From the NCBI GenBank assembly GCA_002394235.1, contig DGTF01000018.1, positions 132,727 to 194,043 on the forward strand: a DNA stretch of 61,317 nt. The letters run 5' to 3'. Made by a program: the position numbers and the translations under genes. Origin of the DNA: Eubacterium sp. UBA4343. Lineage in GTDB: Bacteria > Bacillota > Clostridia > Lachnospirales > Lachnospiraceae. Of the stretch, positions 51,800-61,274 are shown in pieces. Numbering within the stretch: the first letter of the stretch is position 1; every line of letters starts with the position of its first letter. The notes below the pieces were generated by a model. The model was not told where the DNA came from. It saw only the letters and a program-made list of their open reading frames with translations, and did not search any database.

Positions 51800-52531
51800 A
51801 TGGCAAAGTTAGACTCGCAGATCATGAAGTTGATGGCGGTGCCGGAGGAGATAAGGAAGATATTCCCTTCCGGCGGGATCAGCTTTGATGCTTTTCTGGA
51901 CCTGGCGGACGCGGAAATGGAGCCGATGCGCAGAATGTTTGCGGATTACCAGTGCGCGTGCATGGAGATTGAGACAAAGTTCAAGGTTCTGAATGAGCGT
52001 TTTTCCGTAAAATATGACGCGAACCCGATTGAATCGATCCGGACGAGGGTCAAGAGTCCGGAGAGCATTGTGAAAAAGCTTCATTCCAAAAAGCTTCCTT
52101 TGAGCATTGCGTCAATCCGGGAAAACCTGGACGATGTCGCCGGAATCCGCGTGATCTGTTCTTTTCAGAACGATATCTACATGCTCGCGGAAAAGTTTTT
52201 GGAGCAGGATGACATTACGCTGATCGAGAAAAAGGATTATATCAAAAATCCGAAGCCGAGCGGATACCGCAGTCTGCATCTGATCGTGGAGGTGCCGATT
52301 TTTACAGAGGAAGGCAAGAAAATGATGCGCGCCGAGGTGCAGCTGCGGACCATTGCCATGGACTTCTGGGCAAGTCTGGAGCATAAGCTTCGGTACAAGA
52401 AGCAGCTGTCGGATGAACAGATGAAGGCTCTGTCTGCGGGGCTGACGGAGTGCTCCAGGGTGACCGCCGAGCTGGACAAAACCATGCAGGGAGTCTACGA
52501 CAGAGTGCAGAGTTTCCAGAGCAAGAATTAG
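51800..52531 (+). CDS. Small alarmone synthetase (RelA/SpoT domain, RelQ/YjbM-type)
   Basis: 243 residues. A single RelA_SpoT synthetase domain with IRENLDDVAGIRVICSF, NPKPSGYRSLHLIVEVP and the VQLRTIAMDFWASLEHKLRYK motif. It makes (p)ppGpp from ATP and GTP/GDP; no hydrolase, TGS or ACT domain is present. GGGGG lies just ahead of ATG 51800; ATG 51788 is closer to nothing usable. A strong terminator follows and separates it from nadE on the other strand. Confidence 0.92.
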   Translation: MAKLDSQIMKLMAVPEEIRKIFPSGGISFDAFLDLADAEMEPMRRMFADYQCACMEIETKFKVLNERFSVKYDANPIESIRTRVKSPESIVKKLHSKKLPLSIASIRENLDDVAGIRVICSFQNDIYMLAEKFLEQDDITLIEKKDYIKNPKPSGYRSLHLIVEVPIFTEEGKKMMRAEVQLRTIAMDFWASLEHKLRYKKQLSDEQMKALSAGLTECSRVTAELDKTMQGVYDRVQSFQSKN

Positions 52532-52547
52532 TGTAAGAGAAATCATA

Positions 52548-52598
52548 AAAAATTACCGGAACATTGTCGCATTCGATAATATTCCGGTAATTTTTTTT
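52548..52598. terminator. Bidirectional terminator, alarmone synthetase / nadE
   Basis: AAAAATTACCGGAA / TTCCGGTAATTTTT with T and A tracts on both sides. Confidence 0.85.
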
Positions 52599-52692
52599 GG
52601 CAAACTGTGAGCCGAAGCGAAGTGCGAAGCATTCGTGTGCGGCGAGCGTCACGATGGCGAGATAAAACTCGCGAGACGCTTTTTATCTCGTT
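52597..52692 (+). repeat. Terminator-linked repeat, copy 8 (diverged)
   Basis: About 12 differences from consensus; it begins in the T-tract of the terminator. Its 3-prime stem is altered on both arms. Confidence 0.9.
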
Positions 52693-52742
52693 CGAGAATA
52701 TCAAGGAAAGATCAAGCAAAGACGATTAGGAGATCAAAACGA

Positions 52743-54782
52743 TCAGTTATGCTTCTTCACCGATTCTTCCATGCTTTCCTCGGGGATGCAGAGGGCGTCG
52801 ATTTCATCGAGCCAGATCCTGGCACTGGCGTCACTTGGCATGCGGAGGTCGCCTCTCGGGGAGAGGGCGACGGAGCCGACCTTCGGTCCGTCGGGCAGGC
52901 AGGAACGCTTGAACTGCTGGGAGAAAAATCTGCGGTAGAAGTTTTTCAGCCATTTCCGTATGGTGGTGTCGGTGTATTTTCCTGCAAAGGTCTGATTGGC
53001 AATCCGATATATCTTGGAGGGGCTGAATTCCGCCCGGAGCATATAATATAGGAAGAAGTCGTGCAGCTCATAGGGGCCGACGAGATCCTCGGTTTTCTGG
53101 GAAATCACGCCGTTTTCCGGTGGCAGAAGCTCTGGGCTGACCGGAGTGTCCAGGATATCAAGCAGGATGGAGGAAAGCTTTTCCTCGCCGCAGGTGTCCG
53201 CATAGTAGCGGACCAGATGACGGACAAGAGTCTTGGGGACGGAGCAGTTCACGGCGTACATCGACATATGATCTCCGTTGTAGGTGGCCCACCCCAGGGC
53301 CAGCTCGGAGAGGTCGCCGGTTCCGATTACAATGCCTCCGGCCTGGTTGGCGACGTCCATGAGTACCTGTGTCCGCTCTCTCGCCTGACTGTTCTCATAG
53401 GTGACGTCGTGCACGCTCATGTCGTGACCGATGTCGCGGAAGTGCAGGGTCACCGACTCGTTGAGACGGATTTCCCGGAAGGTGACGCCGAGCTCGCGAA
53501 TCAGGGTGCAGGCATTCCGGTAGGTCCGGTCAGTAGTGCCGAAGCAGGGCATGGTGACGGCGATGATGCCCTCCCTTGGAAGGTTCAGCATGTCGAATGC
53601 CTTAACGGTTACCAGAAGGGCGAGCGTGGAATCGAGACCGCCGGAAATGCCGATCACTGCGTGGGATGCGTGAATGTGGTGAAGTCTTTTCTTGAGACCC
53701 ATAGCCTGTATGGTCAGGATTTCCTCGCAGCGCTGGTTCCTTGTGGCCGGATCCTCCGGAACAAAGGGATGCGGAGCAAAGGTGCGGGTCAGCGCGGTCT
53801 GTTCTTCCCGGAGCTGGAAGGGGATGCAGACATGATCGCCGAGTACCCATCCGGAAGCTCCGACAGGCATGGCACTGGAGAGCGCTGCCGTTTTTCCGAG
53901 GAAGGCCCCGTCCTGAGCACCATAGGCGGACGCAGTTTCAAAATCGGGGTAGGTGCTGGTCCTGCGCCGCTCCGCCGTGAGACGGCTGACATCTATCTCA
54001 GAATAGATGATACCGTTGTGGAAACGTCTGGATTCCGCCAGAATGGTTCCGTTCTCCGCGATGATATTGTGGCCGCCGAAGACCAGATCCTGTGTGGATT
54101 CCCCTTCACCGGCGGAGGCGTAGATGTATCCGCAGATCAGGCTGGCCGACTGCTGTGAGACCAGATTTTTCCGGTAGGTGTCCTTTCCGATCATCTCGTT
54201 GCTCGCGGACAGGTTGGCAATCACCGTTGCCCCGCAGGCTGCATGGGAGATGCTGGGAGGACAGGGAACCCACAGATCCTCACAGAGCTCCGCAGCGACC
54301 TTCAGCCGTGGAATTTCCTCGCAGTAGAAGAGGAGATTCATGCCAAAGGGGACCATCGAGCCAAGCCATTCGACGGTTTCGTGTCCGGGCGTGAACTGCC
54401 GGCGCTCATAGAACTCATTATAAGTTGGTAGATTTTTCTTCGGGACGAGGCCGAGGAGTCGGCCGCGGTTCAGAACGGCGGCCACGTTGTACAGCTTTCC
54501 GCGAAGCTCCCACGGAAGGCCCACGAAGATCAATGCATCGGTCTTCTCCGTTTCATGAAGGATCCGGTTCAGCTGTCTTCTTGCCTCTGCGATCAGGAGA
54601 TCCTGCAGAAACAGATCATGGCATGTATATCCGGTGATGCAGAGCTCCGGAAACACCATGATCTTTGCGTGCGCCTTCTCCATTTCTCTGATCTGTGCCA
54701 GAATCGCATCCGCATTGGCAACGCAGTCACCAACGGTTACATCCGGTGTTCCTGCAGCAACTTTGATAAATCCGTCTTTCAT
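52743..54782 (-). CDS. nadE: Glutamine-hydrolysing NAD+ synthetase
   Basis: 679 residues, the usual two-domain form. Nitrilase glutaminase domain with E46, K115 or K116 and C167 (AAELCEDLW) as catalytic triad; synthetase domain with the ATP pyrophosphatase P-loop SGGLDS at 380-385 and the NAD-binding GTGDLSELALGW. It turns deamido-NAD to NAD with glutamine-derived ammonia. GGGAGG lies 6 nt upstream of the start. Stands alone, and shares a terminator with the gene on its far side. Confidence 0.95.
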   Translation of the reverse strand: MKDGFIKVAAGTPDVTVGDCVANADAILAQIREMEKAHAKIMVFPELCITGYTCHDLFLQDLLIAEARRQLNRILHETEKTDALIFVGLPWELRGKLYNVAAVLNRGRLLGLVPKKNLPTYNEFYERRQFTPGHETVEWLGSMVPFGMNLLFYCEEIPRLKVAAELCEDLWVPCPPSISHAACGATVIANLSASNEMIGKDTYRKNLVSQQSASLICGYIYASAGEGESTQDLVFGGHNIIAENGTILAESRRFHNGIIYSEIDVSRLTAERRRTSTYPDFETASAYGAQDGAFLGKTAALSSAMPVGASGWVLGDHVCIPFQLREEQTALTRTFAPHPFVPEDPATRNQRCEEILTIQAMGLKKRLHHIHASHAVIGISGGLDSTLALLVTVKAFDMLNLPREGIIAVTMPCFGTTDRTYRNACTLIRELGVTFREIRLNESVTLHFRDIGHDMSVHDVTYENSQARERTQVLMDVANQAGGIVIGTGDLSELALGWATYNGDHMSMYAVNCSVPKTLVRHLVRYYADTCGEEKLSSILLDILDTPVSPELLPPENGVISQKTEDLVGPYELHDFFLYYMLRAEFSPSKIYRIANQTFAGKYTDTTIRKWLKNFYRRFFSQQFKRSCLPDGPKVGSVALSPRGDLRMPSDASARIWLDEIDALCIPEESMEESVKKHN

Positions 54783-54974
54783 CGTTAACCTCCCTGTTTA
54801 TCGGCTTCTCTTCTAACTTTTTTCCTACTGATCAGCCCGTCCTGCCAGTGAATCAAAATAATTTTTTTAGGATTGGCATATAAAAAATTTCACGAAGACT
54901 ATTACATGGATATTATTATACATACCATTTTTTTTTGCAATGTTGATCTTTCCTCTTCATCTTATGAGGAAGCT

Positions 54975-55060
54975 GTGATAAAATGCAAGGGCTGATTCAG
55001 GTTCAGCAGCGTCAGTTCGAGACCTTCCTGACGTAATAAACAAAACTAAAGGAGAACAGA
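54975..55060 (+). promoter_or_regulatory. Possible preQ1-type leader of queT
   Basis: A TCAGG...CCTGA stem with GGTTC near its start, followed by an A-rich tail AATAAACAAAACTAAAGGAG, resembles a preQ1-I riboswitch in outline. The expected pseudoknot pairing is not clear and the loop is too long, so this is a weak call based mainly on the downstream gene. Confidence 0.25.
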
Positions 55061-55063
55061 ATA

Positions 55064-55762
55064 ATGAAAGAAAACGAGACGAAGTTCAGTAGGGCAGGAT
55101 TCAGAGAAGCGGCACAGGGCGCTGCGGACGGGACGAAAGCAGGAAATGTCCATGCGGGACAGGAATGCGCAGGTCAGACGCAAGCAGGAAATGTCCGCAC
55201 AGGTCAGATCCATGCGGCCCATGGTGGTGCGGTGAGCGGAAGAACGGAACACAACCGGATTCTTTCCCTGACACAGGCGGCAATGATCGCGGCGATATAT
55301 GTCGTTCTGACATATGTCTTTTCGGCATTTTCCTTCGGGCAGGTGCAGATCCGTGTCGCAGAGGCACTGACGATTCTTCCGGTCTTCACCCCGGCTGCGA
55401 TACCCGGACTCTTTGTCGGATGTCTGATCGGCAACATTGCCGGAGGCGCTGTTCTTCCGGACATTATCTTTGGAAGCATTGCGACGCTGATCGGAGCTGT
55501 TGGAACGCGGCTTCTCCGCAGAAGAAATCCGGTGCTCTGCACCCTTCCGCCGATTGTGGCGAATACGATCATTGTGCCGTTTGTGCTTCGGTTTGCCTAT
55601 GGCGTGAATCTTCCGATTCCGTTCATGATGCTGACGGTCGGAATCGGAGAGGTGGTTGGATGCGGCGTATTCGGCGTCCTTCTGTATTCGATTCTGAAGA
55701 GATATAAAGAGGTTATCTTCAAGACAAGTCGTTTTGAGGGCAGAACGAACGCTGCGAAGTGA
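55064..55762 (+). CDS. queT: QueT-family queuosine precursor transporter
   Basis: 232 residues. Residues 1-65 are an unusual polar region made of AGNVxxGQ-type repeats, followed by the QueT membrane domain: IAAIYVVLTYVFSAFSFGQVQIRVAEALTILP, about five helices. QueT is the substrate-binding S component of an ECF importer for queuosine precursors. AAAGGAG lies upstream of ATG 55064. The N-terminal repeats are not family-typical and came from a DNA repeat. Confidence 0.85.
   Translation: MKENETKFSRAGFREAAQGAADGTKAGNVHAGQECAGQTQAGNVRTGQIHAAHGGAVSGRTEHNRILSLTQAAMIAAIYVVLTYVFSAFSFGQVQIRVAEALTILPVFTPAAIPGLFVGCLIGNIAGGAVLPDIIFGSIATLIGAVGTRLLRRRNPVLCTLPPIVANTIIVPFVLRFAYGVNLPIPFMMLTVGIGEVVGCGVFGVLLYSILKRYKEVIFKTSRFEGRTNAAK
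55130..55225 (+). repeat. Repeat inside the queT N-terminus
   Basis: GCAGGAAATGTCC occurs at 55139 and 55187, and CAGGTCAGA-type blocks repeat around it (period about 48 bp). In frame, it gives AGNVHAGQ and AGNVRTGQ. Confidence 0.75.
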
Positions 55763-55815
55763 GAGGTGGACTCAGCTTCAGTATGTTCGGTAGGATAAAA
55801 TAGATTCACATGACA

Positions 55816-55862
55816 GAAGAGAAGCTCACGATTCAGGTAATGAACCGTGAGCTCTTCTTCTT
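55816..55862. terminator. Bidirectional terminator, queT / ridA
   Basis: GAAG-AGAAGCTCACG paired with CGTGAGCTCTTCTTC. Confidence 0.8.
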
Positions 55863-55873
55863 GTCCTGATTGA

Positions 55874-56242
55874 TCAGCGTTCTGCGATAGCCTCAATCTC
55901 GCAGAGGACACCCTTCGGGAGATCCTTTACGGCAGTGCAGCTGCGGGCCGGCTTGGAGATGAAGTGCTTTGCGTAAACCTCATTGAAGCGGGCAAAATCC
56001 GCGATATCCGCGAGGAAACAGGTGGTTTTGACTACCTTGTCCGCGCCGGATCCGGCTGCCTGAAGGATTGCCTCGACGTTTTTGCAGCTCTGCTCCGCCT
56101 GAGCTTCGATGCCTTCCGGAATATTGCCGGTGGCGGGATCTACCGGAATCTGTCCGGAACAGAAGATGAAACCATTGCTCTCAATTGCCTGAGAGTATGG
56201 ACCGATTGCAGCGGGTGCATTGGATGTTGCGATTGTCTTCAT
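55874..56242 (-). CDS. ridA: RidA/YjgF enamine deaminase
   Basis: 122 residues, full length. APAAIGPYSQAI, FCSGQIPVDPATGNI and the C-terminal PARSCTAVKDLPKGVLCEIEAIA contain the conserved Arg that binds the substrate carboxylate. It hydrolyses reactive enamine/imine by-products of PLP enzymes. AAAGGAG sets the start at 56242; the longer frame has no site. Confidence 0.95.
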   Translation of the reverse strand: MKTIATSNAPAAIGPYSQAIESNGFIFCSGQIPVDPATGNIPEGIEAQAEQSCKNVEAILQAAGSGADKVVKTTCFLADIADFARFNEVYAKHFISKPARSCTAVKDLPKGVLCEIEAIAER

Positions 56243-56848
56243 AGTGTTCTCTCCTTTGTTATGCAGATAAATTATGCAGGTAAGGTTATCCGTCACAATT
56301 GAAGTAAGTTACCGTCATGCAATACGCTGCTCCACAAATGGTATTGGTTTATTGGATCTCGTTGTGTTAACTCTCCGCGGATCAGAAATATCGCAGCCGG
56401 ACTTATACCGTGCATTATAAGTCACGAAAAGAATGAATACAATATGAATCCGGATATCTTGGTGGGGGTATTAAAACGGATGCAGTCCGCTTATGAAGTG
56501 AAATAAAACAGATGCAGTCCGCTTATAAAGTGGAATAAAATGGATGCGGACTGCTTATGAAGCGGGATAAAACAGATTAAAGCGGCTTACATTACATAAG
56601 GAAAGAACATCAGAACCAAAAAACGAAAGATAAATTGCGTTTTCTCCATCTGGAAAGAACGAAAATGAATTAATACTTGCAATTTCTGCACATTAACGAC
56701 AATTCTTCCGGGCTTTTCGGGGAGGAGACAGGGGAAAGGGACGCATGTTAGCCGGTTTTAGATAAATTTTATTTGGTTTTTAACATTTTTGTGGTACTAT
56801 TTAAAGGTTATATACACTTATCGATACAGTTTGTTAAAGGTGATGATT
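56243..56848. other. 606-bp gap, ridA / LCP gene
   Basis: Holds the divergent leaders and a 32-bp minisatellite (56476-56590). The rest is AT-rich; no gene seen. Confidence 0.5.
56476..56590 (+). repeat. 32-bp minisatellite, 3 units plus partial
   Basis: Units at 56476, 56508 and 56540 (GATGCAGTCCGCTTATGAAG-type). Confidence 0.95.
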
Positions 56849-58639
56849 ATGGCTTCTAAGCATTCAAATGAGAATTCCGGCGGATATTCACGCAGGCATT
56901 CGGGAGAAAACCATGATTCCGGGCGTCCGGAGCGTAATTACGATTCCGGTCGGGAGACGAGATACAGGCCCGGATATCCGGATGAGTACGACGAATATGG
57001 AGAGGAAGATCCGGACGATGATGCGGAGTCTTATCTGGATCTTGACCTGGACCGGTACGCGAGATCTTACTCCGGCAGCCGTACAGGGAAGAAGGACAGA
57101 AAAAAGACCTCGGGACGCGCGGATCATAACTCCCGCCAGAACGAGGTCAGGAAAAGTTCCGGCCGGCGAGAAGACCCGGAAAGTGACCTGCGGGAGAATA
57201 CAGCCCGGAGGAGAACACAGGGATCCGGAAAGCGCAGGAAGAAGGGTGTGGTTGCGGTTCTCACCTTCGTGCTGGCGCTCGTCATTGCCGGAGGCCTGAT
57301 GACGGCGGTGTATCTGCAGGGACTGCTTGGCAAGATTAACCATGTATCCGCTTCGATGAATTCCGCAGGTGCTGTGGAGACCTTCGATGCTGACGGCGAC
57401 AAGGCGAACGACACCCTGACGGCAAGTGACATCGACTGGGGCGATACCAGCGATATTGACGTCATGAAGGATAATGACGTCAAAAATCTCCTGTTGATCG
57501 GTCAGGACGCGAGATCCGGAGAAAGCGGGCAGCGTTCAGATTCCATGATCCTTTGCAGCATCAATACAAAGGAGAAGAAAATCAAGCTGGTTACCCTGAT
57601 GAGGGATATGTATGTACAGATTCCCGGATATCAGGCGAACAAGCTGAATGCGGCTTATGCGCTGGGAGGAATGGAGCTCCTGGACAAGACCATAGAACAG
57701 AATTTCGGCGTGGATATCGATGGAAACGTAGAGGTCGATTTTGACGGCTTCCTCGAGGCATTGACGGAGGTCGGTGATCTGGATATCGAGCTGACCTACG
57801 ACGAAGCTACATATATGAATGCGAATGAAGGACTTGGATCCGCGGATGACAATGCGGAGGTAAACGAGGCGTGGGGACTGAAGGAAGGCGTCAACACGCT
57901 GAAGCCAAAGCAGGTTCTCTGCTATGCCAGAATGCGTTATGTCGGAAATTCCGACTGGGACAGAACCGAGAGACAGAAAAAGGTGATCATGGCAGCTTAC
58001 AAGAAGGTGCAGAATCTCAGCGCCACAAAGCTCCTGTCTCTCGCGTCAAAGATTTTTCCATGCATCACAACGGATCTGAAAAACAGCGAGCTGTTGAGCT
58101 ACGTGAAGACTCTGTCAGTGAATCATATCACAACAATCGAGACATACCGTGTCCCGGTGGACGGGACTTTCACCGAGGGACAGATCGAAGGCATGTCAGT
58201 GCTTGTTCCCAACCTGTATCTGAACAGCGCTTATCTTCAGAATTATCTCTACGGAAAGGCATTACCGGACGATCTGGATGAGAAGCTGGAGGAGGTCGCC
58301 TCCTCGTCCGCTTATTCTGACACGGACGTCTACAGTGACAGTACATCCTACAGCACCGACGGTGGTTATGCTTCGGAGAGCGATGGAAGCGACGGATATA
58401 CCGATTCGACATATGGCGGGGATTACAGCGGCAGCGGTACCTATAATAACGGAACCGACAGTACATACGGGTCTGCGGCATACGGAGATGCCACATACGG
58501 CGATAATACATACAATACGAATAATTCCGGAACTTCCGGGCAGTATGAAAGCGGAACCGGCTACGGGACGAACTACAGCGCGGATAACGGTTCCGGATAT
58601 TCCGATGCATCCTATTACGGAAACGGCGCGGCCGGCTGA
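56849..58639 (+). CDS. LytR-CpsA-Psr (LCP) family wall-polymer ligase
   Basis: 596 residues. A long cytoplasmic, highly charged N-terminal region (1-135) is followed by a single membrane helix (about 138-160). The LCP domain then runs from LLLIGQDARSG through SDSMILCSINTKEKKIKLVTLMRDMYV and ARMRYVGNSDWDRTERQKKVI, with the conserved Asp/Arg cluster that binds polyprenyl phosphate. The last 100 residues are Tyr/Gly/Ser/Thr-rich and repetitive. LCP enzymes attach teichoic acids or capsule to peptidoglycan. AAAGG lies before ATG 56849. The gap to the next gene carries three GGTCATTAA-type blocks and no obvious terminator. Confidence 0.92.
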   Translation: MASKHSNENSGGYSRRHSGENHDSGRPERNYDSGRETRYRPGYPDEYDEYGEEDPDDDAESYLDLDLDRYARSYSGSRTGKKDRKKTSGRADHNSRQNEVRKSSGRREDPESDLRENTARRRTQGSGKRRKKGVVAVLTFVLALVIAGGLMTAVYLQGLLGKINHVSASMNSAGAVETFDADGDKANDTLTASDIDWGDTSDIDVMKDNDVKNLLLIGQDARSGESGQRSDSMILCSINTKEKKIKLVTLMRDMYVQIPGYQANKLNAAYALGGMELLDKTIEQNFGVDIDGNVEVDFDGFLEALTEVGDLDIELTYDEATYMNANEGLGSADDNAEVNEAWGLKEGVNTLKPKQVLCYARMRYVGNSDWDRTERQKKVIMAAYKKVQNLSATKLLSLASKIFPCITTDLKNSELLSYVKTLSVNHITTIETYRVPVDGTFTEGQIEGMSVLVPNLYLNSAYLQNYLYGKALPDDLDEKLEEVASSSAYSDTDVYSDSTSYSTDGGYASESDGSDGYTDSTYGGDYSGSGTYNNGTDSTYGSAAYGDATYGDNTYNTNNSGTSGQYESGTGYGTNYSADNGSGYSDASYYGNGAAG

Positions 58640-58771
58640 CGGATCCGTATCACAGACGCTGGTGCTCAAAATATTTCGTTGTGACGCAGCGGTTTTCTAT
58701 CAGGTCATTGCGTAAATCGGGGTCATTAAATTACATTAATACCAGGTCATTAATTAATAAAGGAAGAAACT

Positions 58772-61222
58772 ATGACATATTTCACCTGCTTTTTTCTGGA
58801 CAATGAGAAGGATATCATTGTAAATCTTTATCGCGACCTGGGAAGACTCTGCTATGAACTGGAGACGCCGAATCATCATTCCGGAAACCTCATACGGAAT
58901 CTGGCAAAGCTCTGTGACCTTCCGCTCTGTGAGAATGAACGGGGACTTCTGGTCATTCGGGGCGAGGTTCCGTGCTACATCGATGCCGCGAATGAGGAGG
59001 TCTATATTTTCCGCCTCGGGAACACCAAGGTCGCGAATATCTATCCGGACGGAAGGGTTGAGATGAAGGCATCCATTCCTTCCATCGCCAAGACGCTGAT
59101 GAGTCAGACCCGGGACTATCGCTTCGACATCTCAAAAACGATCTTCAAGACCTACATCCGCAGGGAATATAAATTCCGTGCGGATCTTCACACGCATATG
59201 AACGGAAATCTGTCGCCGGACATTCTGATTGCCCTTGGTATCTACCACCAGATCCAGTATCCGCTTTACTACATCCGGAAGCTGAATCTCGAGTTGACAC
59301 AGGAGCAGGAAGAGAGACTGGCGGCACAGCGGGCGAAGGTCGCAAGGCAGTTTTCCAGCTCGGATCTGAAAGGCAAATACCTTGACCGGAAGATCAACGA
59401 CAATACAGTGATCAATTTTGCAGACCTGATTCTGAACAATCTGGATCACGCGGAGCAGAATATTGTGAAGATCCGGACGTCCCTCGCGATTCTGAAGGAC
59501 GGACAGGCGGTCTTCACCAATCTGGAAAAAGTATATCTGTACCGTTATATTTTTACCAAGGGGAAGGAGAGCGAGGAGAAGTTGGAGCTCTCCGGCGTTC
59601 ATCAGATCCCGGACAAGGACGTGCTGGCTGCGGTGATTCAGATGAGAAAGGACGGAGAAAATCCGGACTATCACCGGAATACGGTCTTTCAGGATGACCT
59701 CCTGTGGATTGCCAGAAGCTATCGCAGGCAGGGAATCTGCTATGCAGAGATCAGTGACACCACATTGGTAAAAAAATACGAGTCCCTGGAGATGCTGCAG
59801 GAAGTGCATGAGATCATGCCGAAGATTTACCGGGAGACCGGGGTCATGATCCGGTTCCTCGCTGCGATACGGAGAATCCCGCTGACCATCGTCAAGGACC
59901 AGGTGACGCCGGAGGATTACCTCATCCGGAATCTGAATGTGCTTCAGGCGGTTGCGCTTGATCCCTACGTGGCGGGCTGTGATTTTGTCGGAGAGGAGAT
60001 CAATGACATTATCACGCTGAAACCGATGTTCCGGGAGATTGTCAAGATCACGAAGAAGGTCCCGGATTTTGTGATCCGGATCCATGCGGGCGAAAACGAC
60101 AGCCAGAAGGATAATATCGCGCACAGCATCGAATGCGTGAAGGATTCTCTGGAGCCCGGGCAGAAGATGCCAAGGGTCCGGCTGGGTCACGGTCTTTATA
60201 CCTATAGCCTGAAGACGAAAAAGGGCAGGGAGGTCATGAAGGCTCTGATCGAGAACAACATCGTCCTCGAATTCCAGCTTACGTCGAATGTGCGGCTGAA
60301 CAACCTGAATGCTCTGGAGAACCATCCGCTCCGTCAGTATCTGGCGGCCGGCATCCGCTGCGTACAGGGTACGGACGGCGCCGCGCTCTATGGAACGAAC
60401 TCGATTGATGAGCAGCTCTCCCTTGAAAAACTGCTGGAGCTGACGCCGGATGAGATGATGAGCATGAAGCAGACCGAGACCGAGATCATCCGGGAGGGAC
60501 AGGAATCCTATTCCAGGAAAAAGATTGAGCTTCACCAGATGCTTGCGGGCAGAGATCTGGAGGATGTGCTTCTGGAAAAAATGGAAGAGGCCGAGGCAGG
60601 GAGTGGAGGACTCAGGCTTCGCCGGAATCACAGGGTGGACGCGAATACGGAACTGAAAGACAGCATCCGTGAGCTTCCCTGGGACAGACTTCCGGTCATT
60701 CTGATGGGCGGAAGCTTCAATTCCGAAAAGCGCGCGACCAGGATCACAGAAGAGGGATGCAGACAGCTGGACGCGCTGCTTGAAAGCTTGAATCCGGAGG
60801 AGGTATTTTTTGTCATCGCCAACCGTCTCCGGGGATATGAGAAATATCTTCTGGAACACAACGAGAAGGGATTTCTGATTTATTCGTTCGTTCCGTCGCT
60901 GGTTACCCGCGGGGAGTGCCGGCAGCTCGAGGAGGCGGGAGTCCGCATTCGCGTGTCGACGGAAAGCGAGAGCATGGGCATTTATAAGAGCTTTAACTAT
61001 GAGATCTTCGAGAGACGGCCGTCGCTTCTGATCGGCTTTGACGGGAATTCCGCCGGTGAGAACATGATTCAGGAGGCAAAGAACGGAAAGGGAAAGGCCG
61101 GTATCTTCATCTGGGAAAAGTCCAGAACCCTGCGGGAGAAGGCATCCTCCCTGGAGGGCTATGTCCGGTTTTTCAACAGCAAAAAACCGCTCGCGGATCA
61201 GGTGAGCGGTTATCTGAATTAG
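58772..61222 (+). CDS. Adenosine-deaminase-like protein with C-terminal SLOG-type domain
   Basis: 816 residues. Residues 1-128 form an N-terminal domain I do not recognise. Residues 130-560 carry the ADA/AMP-deaminase metal site in order: H140 and H142 (DLHTHMNGNL), H438 and E441 (IHAGE), H473 (LGHG) and D535 (QGTDG). In ADA the motif is TDD; here the second Asp is G536, so the base or sugar handled may differ. About 640-795 looks like a SLOG/DprA-type Rossmann domain: LMGGSFNS, then SFNYEIFERRPSLLIGFDGNSAGENMIQEA. AAAGGAAG precedes the start. It follows the LCP gene; nothing else of its group is visible before the window ends. Substrate unknown. Confidence 0.8.
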   Translation: MTYFTCFFLDNEKDIIVNLYRDLGRLCYELETPNHHSGNLIRNLAKLCDLPLCENERGLLVIRGEVPCYIDAANEEVYIFRLGNTKVANIYPDGRVEMKASIPSIAKTLMSQTRDYRFDISKTIFKTYIRREYKFRADLHTHMNGNLSPDILIALGIYHQIQYPLYYIRKLNLELTQEQEERLAAQRAKVARQFSSSDLKGKYLDRKINDNTVINFADLILNNLDHAEQNIVKIRTSLAILKDGQAVFTNLEKVYLYRYIFTKGKESEEKLELSGVHQIPDKDVLAAVIQMRKDGENPDYHRNTVFQDDLLWIARSYRRQGICYAEISDTTLVKKYESLEMLQEVHEIMPKIYRETGVMIRFLAAIRRIPLTIVKDQVTPEDYLIRNLNVLQAVALDPYVAGCDFVGEEINDIITLKPMFREIVKITKKVPDFVIRIHAGENDSQKDNIAHSIECVKDSLEPGQKMPRVRLGHGLYTYSLKTKKGREVMKALIENNIVLEFQLTSNVRLNNLNALENHPLRQYLAAGIRCVQGTDGAALYGTNSIDEQLSLEKLLELTPDEMMSMKQTETEIIREGQESYSRKKIELHQMLAGRDLEDVLLEKMEEAEAGSGGLRLRRNHRVDANTELKDSIRELPWDRLPVILMGGSFNSEKRATRITEEGCRQLDALLESLNPEEVFFVIANRLRGYEKYLLEHNEKGFLIYSFVPSLVTRGECRQLEEAGVRIRVSTESESMGIYKSFNYEIFERRPSLLIGFDGNSAGENMIQEAKNGKGKAGIFIWEKSRTLREKASSLEGYVRFFNSKKPLADQVSGYLN

Positions 61223-61227
61223 CAGAT

Positions 61228-61270
61228 GAAAGTCGACAAATGCTGAGAAACCGGTATTTGTCGGCTTCCT
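61228..61270 (+). terminator. Terminator after the ADA-SLOG gene
   Basis: CGACAAAT / ATTTGTCG stem, then CTTCCTTTTATTT, running into repeat copy 9. Confidence 0.65.
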
Positions 61271-61274
61271 TTTA

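Noticed and set aside
59132..60859. 575-codon minus-strand frame inside the ADA-SLOG gene
   Set aside because: Antisense shadow of a conserved gene; composition is that expected of the opposite strand.
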